A DNA stretch of 64,000 nucleotides from Piper betle (Eukaryota > Streptophyta > Magnoliopsida > Piperales > Piperaceae): NCBI GenBank assembly GCA_033002965.1, contig JAURVB010013188.1, positions 1-64,000 of the forward strand, read 5' to 3'. The translations under genes and the position numbers were made by a program. The notes under the pieces were generated by a model. It searched no databases. It saw nothing but the letters and a program-made list of their open reading frames with translations, and was not told the DNA's origin. Shown in pieces: positions 1 through 14,322 of this stretch. Each line of letters starts with the position of its first letter. The first letter of the stretch is position 1.

Positions 1-3985
<3,985 letters not shown>

Positions 3986-4920
3986 TGGTAAAAATGGAAT
4001 TATCGCTGTTACTTACTAACAAAGGATATGACTCGCTATCTATCTGCTCCTTTCTCCTATTTTGAGGATATTGTTTTTGGTGACTATCCTCAAGAGTAAA
4101 GGAAATGAGCTGTTGGTTACTATATTTATTAAATTTGTGGGAGTATGGATACCGGATGAATTATAATCTCAAAATTTTTTAACACAAAAAATTTCCAGGA
4201 TTGGGCTTATCTGGATCTGTATGGACAAAAAAGGGTGCTTACTGTTTGCTGAATCGTAGCTGACAGAGTGAATGCTCATTCTTGCCTTGGGAGTATCTTA
4301 GAAAGATGTTTTTGTCCTGTAAATAGTCATAAATTTTACCATTTGTGTATTAATTTTTTTTCCCACCATTTGTAATTATATAGAGAAACAAGGTGATTTG
4401 AAACTTCACTGTGGCAGAAAATGATAGGCCAAAATTTTGCATTCTTGGTTAAGTTACTTGGCATATAACTCATGTATTTGGGTTTTCAAGCATGGGAAGT
4501 TCTTGGCGTGGCCTGTTATTTATTTCTTCTCAATGTTAAGTTGTATTTGTCTTTATTTCTGTAGAAATTTTGAATAGAAAGGCTCTTGTGAGAATTGTTT
4601 AATATTTTTGTTAATTAAAAAATGGGGTTTGTTTTTAAAAGGGAAATTTTTAAGATTTGTTTCCTCGCACAATTTGACATAGGCTTGTATGAACATAATT
4701 AAATTTGGTCATAGTTCTAATTTGTCTATATCAAAGCTTAATTACTTTAATCTATGTGCATAAATATTCTAATTATATCCTTTCAAATAAGACCAAATCT
4801 CTACTTAAAAGAGGATTTAATTAATTTTAGATCTTAGTAAGATAATAAAGACCAATTACATTACTCTCTTTTTCATCATATAAAATTGGAGAATGCATTT
4901 GCATGATTTTGATTCATACT
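3986..4920. other. 3' UTR and AT-rich intergenic flank of the BEACH gene
   Basis: This stretch follows the BEACH stop codon. It is AT-rich with no coding potential and no recognisable repeat. The first few hundred bases are probably 3' UTR; no single poly(A) signal stands out. Confidence 0.4.
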
Positions 4921-4924
4921 GTTA

Positions 4925-5460
4925 AGACTGACCGAACTGACTTTTTGAACTCCCACTCGGCAACCCAATTTCCAAACCGATTTGAACCTGACCTTTTTCT
5001 AAAATTGAACCGAGCTGAAGCAGCCCAATTTTGGTTTGCTTTATTCAAAACTGAAATTATTAAACCATATCATAATTAATTATGGTTTTGATAACAATTC
5101 AAATTAAGATATGATTTAACTATCATAATCATATTCAAAAGTATTTTATATATAGATATTATATTGAACATCTTAAATAAATTAAAAATAAGTTAAAATA
5201 AATTAATAATAACCTACATAAAACGTGAATATTAAGATTATTTTTTAAAAATTTGGTTTTTCGGTTGGTTTTGATTCGGTTCCCAACTAAATTTCTTATC
5301 TTGGATTCAGGTACCCAAGCCAAGAATGGTGCCGAGCCAAAACTTTTTAAAACCAAGCTAACTATTTCAGTTCAGTTTAATCGGTTAATTTATTTGAACT
5401 TATTAAGCCTTAATTGGCCCCAAGCAAAGGCTCTCATTTATCTATTAATATATTAATTAA
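4925..5460. repeat. AT-rich dispersed repeat with TTCGGTT-type motifs (possible MITE)
   Basis: The left part has ACCGAACTGAC, AACCGATTTGAACC and TTGAACCGAGCTGAAG. The right part has complementary motifs such as TTCGGTTGGTTTTGATTCGG and AGTTCAGTTTAATCGG, around a very AT-rich core. This imperfect inverted organisation resembles short non-autonomous plant DNA elements. Termini and target duplication were not resolved. A T-rich tract with poly-pyrimidine runs follows to about 5720 and holds no gene. Confidence 0.3.
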
Positions 5461-5875
5461 TTTAGATAAAATTGTGATAATTTTTTTTACTCGATTCTCT
5501 TCCCTCTCTTCGCTCTTATTCCTCTTTTTAATTCTTTTTAATGACAATCAAAGGTTATTCTTTCATTGTTAACAAAATAGGTGGGATGTCTTTTACATAT
5601 TTCTTTTTTTTCTTCCCTTCTTTTTTCTTTTTCCTTTTTTTGAGTACATACAGACTTCTTCGTTTCTCCTACTCTCTTTTCTTACTTTCTTCCTTCTTCT
5701 CTCCTCAATTTTCTAAATTTTGAATTTTTTATTATGGAAGGTGGAAAACAACTTTTAGAATCTTGATTCAAACTAAGAGATTTTTTCTTTTTCTTTTTGG
5801 TAATGTTCATGGGTATGGAATTGGACATTGTTTTCTTTGTTGTTATTATTGTCGTTGTTTTTAAGACAAAAACAA

Positions 5876-6700
5876 TTAATACAAAGGCAAAAGAGATACA
5901 AAAGGTGCTCCCAATTTACCAGCATGTTTGGCAAAGGAATGTGCAGCATGATTCCCAGTTCTAGGGACACATTTGAGTTCACCCAGCATGTTACACAACT
6001 GTTTAATTACATGACAAAAGGTGACTAATGCAGCGTCTATATAAGTAAAATCATCTTCAACAAGAACCCGAGCAAGTGCTTGAGAGTTCATCAAGATCTT
6101 GAACCGTCAGCATGTTGTATTTGATGAAAGAGTAATGATTCAAGACCAAAGAGTTCAACAAATATCCCACATCTTGCAAATATATTTATGGGTAAACAAA
6201 ACTTAGACCACTGAACAGCTGCCCAACATCTTGCAACGGCTGCTTCTAAAGACAAGATATGATGATCTGGAAATTCATTGACAGTAGAGTCAATAGAGAC
6301 GCCAGCAAAGGATGGTGGCTATTCAAGCAAACCAATATTCCTCGCATAAGTGAGACAAAATAGTAACCTCCTTCACAAGTTCATCAACTAATACAGAACC
6401 TCCATTAAAGAGTATGCTATTTCGATGCCTCCAAATACATTTAGCCATCAAGAGCCACTTAAGAACAAAACGATTTCCACCAGATATTAAGGATTGTGAT
6501 AGAAGGAAGGATATAATGTCTACTCCAGACTTCAAATTTAAAGACTCAGGCCTCAAGCTAAGAAACGCAAACCAAAAAGCTCTTGTGATGCAACAATCTT
6601 TGAAGAGTTGTGGGAGGGATTCTGACAAGTTCATACATAAGGGGAAGAAGACTCAGATAATATGCCCCATGCACTATCCCATGTTTGGTTTATCCCTGAA
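5876..6700 (-). pseudogene. LINE (non-LTR retrotransposon) relic: RNase H-like 3' end
   Basis: Two minus-strand open stretches look like the C-terminal part of a plant L1-type LINE ORF2. About 6323-6634 reads as the linker after the reverse transcriptase, with CIWRHRNSILFNG followed by LVKEVTILSHLCEEYW. About 5876-6094 matches the end of an RVT_3-type RNase H domain, with VPRTGNHAAHSFAKHAGKLG. In intact copies this is the segment carrying the last conserved Asn/His and the Ala-His run. The two pieces are in different frames with stops between them, so this is a dead fragment. No poly(A) tail or upstream RT was identified. Confidence 0.6.
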
Positions 6701-6744
6701 TCGAACTGAAATGTTAAACTATAATAAAATTGTTACATTTTAAC

Positions 6745-7470
6745 TTAATTACACATAAGGCAACACCCACAAACCACTCCAAGATCTAAATCCTCTTGGT
6801 ATCTTGGAAAGAAGACAACTATACCCCTAATAATGCAACCATCACATCAATAATATAAGATGAGTTTTCCAAACAAGAGGTCCATACATAAGTCAAACCA
6901 AGCGGAATATAATTGTTTATGATAATAATATAAACAAAAATGAAAAATATAAAAACACAAAACTAATAATATGCAAGTGAATATGTATATGTGAAGTCTC
7001 TAACATCCTATGGTATGTGCCAGCTACACATGAGGCAAACCACCTGTAACAAATTGCTGGTTCACAACACAAAATAATTACCATAACAACTTAGCATACA
7101 AACTTAACAATTCATATTAAAAGTAAACCAAGAAGGAGATATTATACCACAGAAGAAACCGCAAATCTCTCAAAGGAAATTTATAGCCAGTGCCATATTG
7201 CAAATAGGGGCGACTGTCACCTAAATCCACCATGCTCCAATCCTATGATATTGAAGGCAACAAAATCTACCACAGTCATGACATACATTACAACTCACAG
7301 TACCCATAACCCTACGCCTCTTCGCGCGAGAAGCTCATAGGCGTAGGGGTACAAATGATGTGGTACAATTGCACTGAACTCGACATCAACAATGCAAAAA
7401 GGCTCTTTAAGAGGCTGAAAAGTCATTTTATTAGAGAAATAGTTTTAAATATGGCAATCATAAAAAATGA
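6745..7470. other. Gene-free stretch with one strong short hairpin
   Basis: AT-rich sequence without coding signal. The only structure noticed is a stem-loop at 7311-7347, where CCTACGCCT (7311-7319) is complementary to AGGCGTAGG (7339-7347) and an inner CTTC/GAAG stem encloses a GC-rich loop. Function unknown. Confidence 0.3.
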
Positions 7471-7473
7471 GAT

Positions 7474-9600
7474 TGTTAGGTTCATGTTTTGATGATTATC
7501 ATCCTACATACAATAGACATGAAGTATTATATAGGATGGCATGGACATGAAGAGGATAATGAGTGATAGATATGTTTATATAACTCTTTTAATTTAATGA
7601 ATTGCTTGTTAAGATGGAAAGTAAATATGTTGTAAGGGAGTGTGCATATATGTAAGGTGAGATATGATTCTTTAGAATATAGTTATCTCATAGGTTTCAT
7701 ATTGTAATTAAGTAATGAGAATGACTAACTCATTCTAAGATGTCAACTCCTTATTTATAAAACCCCAAAAATAACTAGGTTATTTTATTACGAGTCTTAT
7801 AAAATTTTGAACCAATCATAAATATTATTAATTTAAATTAATTACTAATATTTAATATCATAAATTATCAATTATGACCTTTAGCGTAGTACAATTATAT
7901 TTATAGATGGTTTTAAATAAGTTTTATTTATTAAATTTTTGGGATTGGGAGTTGTGAGTGCAATTTTGACACCCATTTGTATTAACTTAATAATCAATTT
8001 TTGACTTTTCATTATCACATTAATAGTTGGTATTTAATATAGTTATACGTGATTTTATTTTTTTCTATAAAATTTAATATAATGACTTCTTGAATTCTAT
8101 ACATATTCTTCTATATAAAGGAAAATTCTGTTGATGTTAAATAAAATATTATCTTGATAGTTTGTGAGCACATTTAGCTCACAAAGGGAAGGCTTTAGAG
8201 AATTTTCATTCATATTAGGATTGTGTGTCGTAGTTGCGGGTGTCTCATCACAATTCCAAGTTCGTATAATTACTCAAAATGTTATATATTCTTATTTGGG
8301 AGCTTTAATCTGCCTGAGCCCACATTCGACCACCATGCACTGAGCGCAATCAGCGTAAAAGAATTGACTTAGTATCACATAGGGTAGCACCTTTAAAATT
8401 CTTAAAAGATTAAATACCTGCCCTCATGCCGAAAGGGGTGACAGGGCGCAATGGCTCATTATACACTTGTGATACTGAGAGGGTGAGTTAATGGTAAATA
8501 TTGATAACTATAGGCCGTGGGCTACGTAGCGTGTGTGCGTATACATGACTGGATGGGGCAGTCAACCCTCTCGGCATAGTATGAGCTCGGCATGAGCTCA
8601 TAATCACTAAAAGGTTCAATTAATGATGTTGTGGAATATATTAACTTATTTTTTGTAATTATATGACTTAGTGTTTTTATTACTAACGTGGAATTACCTT
8701 CGTATGTGTGAGCATGGAAGGATGGGTAGAGTCGGGATAGCTGGAAGACTCTGTTATTAGACTTTAAAATTTTTTTCTTTTTCATTACTATACTTTTAGA
8801 TTGTTTGCATGACAGTGGGATTTTGGTTCAGTTCATGAGGCTTAGGTTATTTCAAGTATTTGCTATATTAAATTTTATGCCATGAGTTTATTTAAAATCT
8901 TGTAAATTAATAGAAAATTAATTTATTAGACATTTAGTTTTATAGAGTAAAACTTGGCTTGGGGCTCGGAATGGGGGAGTCGTTACATTATTAATCATAG
9001 GTTTTATGACATGCTCATCATGGCATAAGCATTCTATGACATGACATATTGTATTGCTTTTGGACTAACTCTTTTGTAGGTATGAAGTAATGATTATGTA
9101 AAGACTATAAGGCTAGAACTTGAAGACTTGAATAGTTGAAGATCTTAAAGACAAGCTCAAAAGATGCTTCATAAAGATTGACACCAACTACTTAGCGAGT
9201 TTACAACAGATTGGAGTTGTCTTTATCAAAAGGTCTAGATAAAAATATTAAACCTTGTTTTGATGAGATAACATTATAAATTTTCTAAGTACAATCATAG
9301 GTGTCTATATACTATCAAAAGAATTAAGATCATCAAAACTCCGAGTGAAGATGAAAGACTAAGAAACCACTTGAAGAAATCAAATTTTCTTATCAAAGGA
9401 AATGGTGAAGTTTGTGAAGACTTTGGTTATGCTTTAGTTAGGACTTTGACAACCAAAGACATGAGGTGTAGGCCAAAAAGAAGAAGATTCAACCTTTGAT
9501 TGACCTTCGGTTAGTGGTTCACCTATTGAAGACCTAAGGCTTGGTAAGAGGCAATGCATTGTTAGACTTTAGTCACCGAATTTTTATAGGTGTTGAAATT
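7474..9600 (+). mobile_element. Probable Copia-type LTR fragment, host of the nested solo LTR
   Basis: It begins TGTTAGGTTCATGTTTTGAT at about 7474, a start seen in long Copia LTRs. It continues after the nested 7756-8987 insertion into a region with the phrases GACCTTCGGTTAGTGGTTCA and TTGAAGACCTAAGGC (about 9490-9540). A similar motif set recurs at about 38830-39130. The 3' end, a partner LTR and coding sequence were not identified; the assignment is inferred from the start motif only. Confidence 0.35.
7756..8987 (+). mobile_element. Solo LTR (about 1.23 kb) with perfect 5-bp target duplication
   Basis: The start reads TATAAAACCCC (the initial TG has decayed to TA) and the end reads GAGTCGTTACA. 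It is flanked by TTATT at 7751-7755 and at 8988-8992, a perfect 5-bp target-site duplication. Much of the interior matches the longer LTR at 59179-60968, including GTAGCGTGTGTGCG, AATGATGTTGTGGAATATAT and the end motif CTTGGC...GTCGTTACA. No internal coding region is attached, so an element was lost by LTR-LTR recombination. Probably Ty3/Gypsy, judged from its resemblance to the LTRs near the Gypsy gag at the right end. Confidence 0.8.
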
Positions 9601-10028
9601 TTTGTTTTTGAAATAAGGTGTTGAATTCCATTTTTTATCTTATTCTAATGATTGTTCATGCCTTTGCTTTTAAGTAGATATATCATGTTTTAATGTTAAT
9701 TCTTAGACTTGTTATTTTTTAAAATAAGGGCTGATTATTGCATAATCATAATTGTTTCTTAGCAAATCATACTAATTTACCCAACTAAGGTTATCCCTTA
9801 CTAATGTTTCTTGAGTCCAGGCGATAATTGCCGACAACTCCCCTATAGTCTGGGGTTGATTACCCAGTACCCACCCAACTCACAGCGTTAGATCTCCTAA
9901 ATGGATATTTGACATCTAGTAATGCCGGCCCTATGTCAATGAAACATAAGAACTAAAGGATTTTTTTAAAATACCATGGTGTGAATTTAATTTCAAGTAA
10001 CTAATATACAACTTGGAAATTTGTAAAT

Positions 10029-12230
10029 ATGGTTCAACGTCATTGGCCATGTCGGGGGATCACGTGGGTTTGGTTTGCATGGGTCTGGATCACATGGCGG
10101 GGTAGTAGTAGTCGATCATATAGGCTCGTGGATAAGCCTGATGCAGCACTGTTGGACGACCATGTTCCTACAACTCCATTGGGTGATAAAGTCAATCCTA
10201 ATGCTAGCCACATCTAGATGCCATTGAGCAGCCAACTAGTGTCGACATCCACGAGGACCAAATAGAAACAAGCGCTCAGGACCGATATCAAGTCGGGAGA
10301 TCTATTTCATCCGGTTACGAGGAGGTAAAATTTAAGATTGCTTGTCTTTATCTCTCTTCATATACAAAATTGTTTTTCACATTTTAATCTTGCTTTACTT
10401 ATAGGCATTTTGATCCAAGTATGCCTAGACAAATAATTGTTAAAATTAAGGGCAGATATCCTTGACCATAACTGAGGTGGAATGACGTTTCAGCAGATGT
10501 CCGAGATTTATGGCATCGAGAGTGAACAGTAAGTAATATAAACACACAATACACACTACTTGTAATGAAAGAATGTATCAATTAGTAATACTTTTATTCT
10601 AATGAAGTCAGGCCAAGTATATATGGAGGCCATAGGACGAACCATGGGCAAAAGTTGCATTTTACGAGGCTGCACTAAAATTATACAAGGGATGATGAAA
10701 CGAGCAAGGGATAGAGCATTGGAGCTCTTGAACATGGGTAACCTTGCAGTCGTATAAAGAATGACCAACCTAATTGGATTTAGCCGACCATTTTGGAGAG
10801 GGTAATTCATGATCATTGGACTACCGATGAATGCAAACAAATATCCAAGAACAATAAGAAGAATAGGCTGACGAAGGAAGGTGATCGGACTTGTCATGTT
10901 GGGAGATCAATCAGCACAAAAATCCATAAAAAATGTCTGGTATAATTTTGAAGTTCATTTCTTTAGTTATAAAGTAATTATTACTCAAAGTTTATTTATG
11001 TTATTGACTAATGCATGAGAAAGACTTGGGAAGGCACATGCCTTGGCACGTTTTGTTCTACCTCACACACTGGAAGGAATCCCTATGTAGACATGAAGTT
11101 TGAGGTAGTGGCTATAAGTATTTAACTTTATTTACATTAATTTTGTCCTGCTTTCGTGGTTTCTGTTTTATTTTTTGGATAGAAAGACCTATGTTACGTG
11201 TATAGGTACACGAAGTGAAGAAGAAACATGCGTTGAATGGGCTTCTGTGAATGCTTTATTTTGTAGGAGAAGGGTCTATATGAATACCAACTAGATTCTA
11301 CTTTAAGAATGAGAAAATGTGTTGTTTATGAAAAGTCCATGTTATAAAACATCAGTGTGATGATTCTGTGTGATGAAATGTATGAAATAAAATGTTCTTG
11401 ATTATTTTATTAGATGTGACAATTTATAGTGTAAAAATTTTTCAGTGTCTTACCTATAGGGGAGGTTCTATCAGATTGATGGGTACTTTTCTCATTCTTT
11501 CTAGTGTTGTTTTTCAAGCTTTTTGCTAATGTCTAAAGTGATTGAAGCCTACCAAACACAGTGAGTGTGTGAATGTGTTGATTCTGAGTGATGAAAATAT
11601 ATTAAATAAAATGTCATCAGATATTTTGATTGCATGTGTCAATTTATACAAGTTGTGTAAAATTTTTCAATGTTCTACTTATAGAAGAGGTTTTATCGGA
11701 TTTTCCCCAGGATTAGAAGTCAATTTTGTTCTATACTTTGCTTTATTAGATTGATTATCTACTTTTGCTTGTTGATTTTAATGAAACATGAATCAATTTT
11801 TTAAAAGTTTACAACATTCAGAAAATTTTGATTGAAAGTTTACTTTTACTTGTTGAAAATATATATGTTTAGACAAATTTTGGATGCTATAATATATTTG
11901 CTCTTGACAATTGGTTTTAAACTAACAAGCTAGGAAAGTTTTTCTACACTCCTATAGGCTAGGTGCCAGAGTGCATTGAGTCCTCTTACGATACCGATCC
12001 TTCTACCCAGCCACTATTTGTCGGCCACTTTGCAATGGGAGAGCCAAATAAGGGTTAATATTATGGATTGGGTTTTGCTCTCACTACAATTCGCCGTCTT
12101 CCTCAATGGTGCCGAAGAGATTCTCATGGCTCTACTCTGCCCCATTTGTGAGGAGCTAGAGACTTGCAAGCTAGATATACAAACAAAGATGCGACAATTG
12201 CGGTAGGAGGCTAGGGAGAGGAGCGGCAGA
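10029..12230 (+). pseudogene. Decayed CACTA (En/Spm) element protein, Transposase_24 family
   Basis: Several plus-strand blocks match the plant Transposase_24 protein found in CACTA elements. Near 10400-10510 is FDPSMPRQIIVKIKGRYP then RWNDVSADVRDLWHR. About 10760-10940 reads PNWI(stop)PTILERVIHDHWTTDE, then KQISKNNKKNRLTKEGDR and CHVGRSISTKIHKKC, the typical WISD..W..L..HW...E / S..NK.NR......H..GS order. About 11010-11090 gives LGRHMPWHVLFYLTHWK. About 11960-12200 gives YDTDPSTQPLFVGHFAMGEP and YYGLGFA, followed by charged helical sequence. Stops, frame changes and possible introns interrupt it. No terminal CACTA motif was located. Confidence 0.6.
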
Positions 12231-12624
12231 TGAGGGAGGAGGTTGAGGATAGAATCACTGGCTCATTAAGTTGTTGGATGAGAGGGAGCAATACACGAGA
12301 GAGTGGTGGATGCGGGAGGCTGATTGGTGAGATGAGCTGATGCTTCGTCGGATGTTTCTCATAGTCAAAGATTCTTGTCATGGCCCTAACAAATCATGTA
12401 GACCTGGCTGACCAGATCAACTTAGGGATCCATCTTGTTGATGTTGTATTCGATATGTATTGGTTATATTTAACATATTGGTGTATTTGATAAATTATTT
12501 TTATTCAATTTAGGTCCATTTATGATATCTCAATTGGTTATGTTGTATTTTAAAATGTGCTATTAGTTAATTCATTATGTTTAATAGGGAATACAATATA
12601 AAATAATATTTTTTATTTTCCTAA

Positions 12625-12855
12625 TTTGTGACGGATTTGTATTTGTTTGCGACTGTATTGAACCTAGATTTGCGATCGTAAATCCTTATTGTAACCACAT
12701 TTTGGACTGCAATTGCAACCACAATTGTGGTTGCACATTTTAGCGTCTGCATTTGTGATTGCTTTTTTGGTCGCAATATTAGAAACCACAAACCTTCATG
12801 CACTCCCGGTTTGAAATTTTGCAATCACAAGCTTTTCCAGTCACAAAAGTCTTCA
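12625..12855. repeat. CACTA-type subterminal repeat block with a perfect 22-bp palindrome
   Basis: Clustered short motifs in both orientations: TTTGCGACTG, TTTGCGATCG, TTGTAACCAC, TTGCAACCAC, TGTGGTTGCA, GGTCGCAAT and AATCACAAG. At 12714-12735 the half-site TGCAACCACAA is followed directly by its exact reverse complement. Such arrays of TTGCRACC motifs are typical subterminal transposase-binding regions of CACTA elements and fit the Transposase_24 remains just to the left. Confidence 0.5.
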
Positions 12856-12859
12856 GTGA

Positions 12860-14317
12860 CCCTATCTTCTGATTTTGATTGTTGTTATGCTATGCTATGT
12901 TTGTTAGTTCCTTTTATTTTTGTCAGTATAAGCTAATTTTGGTTAATTATCTTTGAAAGATTTGATGATAGTGAAGTTAATTAGTAATATTTTGTTTAAA
13001 GCCTTAACCTGGTGGTAATTTAAGATCTTGTTTGATTGTGTTATTTAGCTATAGGTCTTATTCCCTTGTGATTCCAGTAATGATCGTAAAAACTTTGATT
13101 TTGGTAATACCTAGAGAAGTTTGAGTTTTATTGAGCACCTAAAGATGAAGTGAGTCAGAATTCTATCATAAATTTTTTGAGGTAAAATAAAGAATTCTTA
13201 GTAGTCAAGAAATGATTTAGGTGAGTTTTATTTACCATAGCCTAAATAACTATCTTAATTATATGACTTGTTTTTACCCAATTTTAACCTTACATTGACT
13301 TCTAGATTTGTGTTCCTAATAATTTTGAAGCTCTAGCTTGATAATGCATGTCCCTATTTTTAATTTTCCTACACCTAGTGTTATTAACATTGAATTCTTC
13401 TTTATTAGTTATAAACTCATGTATTTTGGTGGAGGGAGTATGTTGGGTGAAAATTTGGGATATTTGGAATAAAGTGAAGGGAATAATATGAATTAAAAAA
13501 GAGGGAAAAAAAGAAAAGGAGGAAAAAGATTAGTTTGGTATTTGAAAATTTTTACGTAGGTCAAGTTTTGGTGGAAAATTGAGGAAAATACACATTTATA
13601 TATTTGAGTTTGTAGTTGTTGAGAAGGATTTGATACTGACACATTTGTCTGATATCCTATTATCCTCTTTTGTGTCTTAGCTAGCCCCATTATAGCCTAA
13701 TAAATTCTAATGATATTGAGTAACTAGGAATTTAGATTAGTGGAGAGAAAACTTATAATGGAACATATAACGATTTGATTCTGAGTGTATTTAGCAAGAT
13801 TTTAGGATGATCTACGTAGAGCTAAATGAGAAGCTTAGAAGGGTCAACAATTTTGTTGAAAAGTTGACTTATGGTTTTACATTGTGGTTGAATTTCTGCT
13901 CTTGAGTTCATTGCTCGTTAAAGTTGATTTTAGAGTTTGATTAATTAATTTTTATGAGGATACGGTTCTGAATATTATTAACAAAATATATTTATTTAAA
14001 GAATAAGTGTTTTAAAGTCTAGTGTTTTTGTTAGGGACTACCAAATATTCATGTTTGGGGGATTGATTACTCTCGAATAGAGTTAATATTTTGTGTTAGT
14101 GTACATATGTTTTCGAGGTCCTAACACCATTTTTATACTCAATTTAGATAAGAAATACGAATTTCTCAAGAAATGAATAAAGCATGAAACATTAGCTTTC
14201 TTCGGATCCAATTTTAATTAATTGTCTTATTTTTGTAAGGACAAAGTTTATTTAGACATGTGTCTGAGTTGGTGAAGGTGGTTGTACCATGATCATATTG
14301 TGACGCCCAATTGGAAA
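12860..14317. other. AT-rich gene-free stretch
   Basis: No coding region, LTR end or tandem repeat was recognised. Likely old unclassifiable repeat sequence. Confidence 0.3.
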
Positions 14318-14322
14318 CTACT

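Noticed and set aside
5541..5723. Phe-rich 60-residue open frame
   Set aside because: Translation of a T-rich low-complexity tract.
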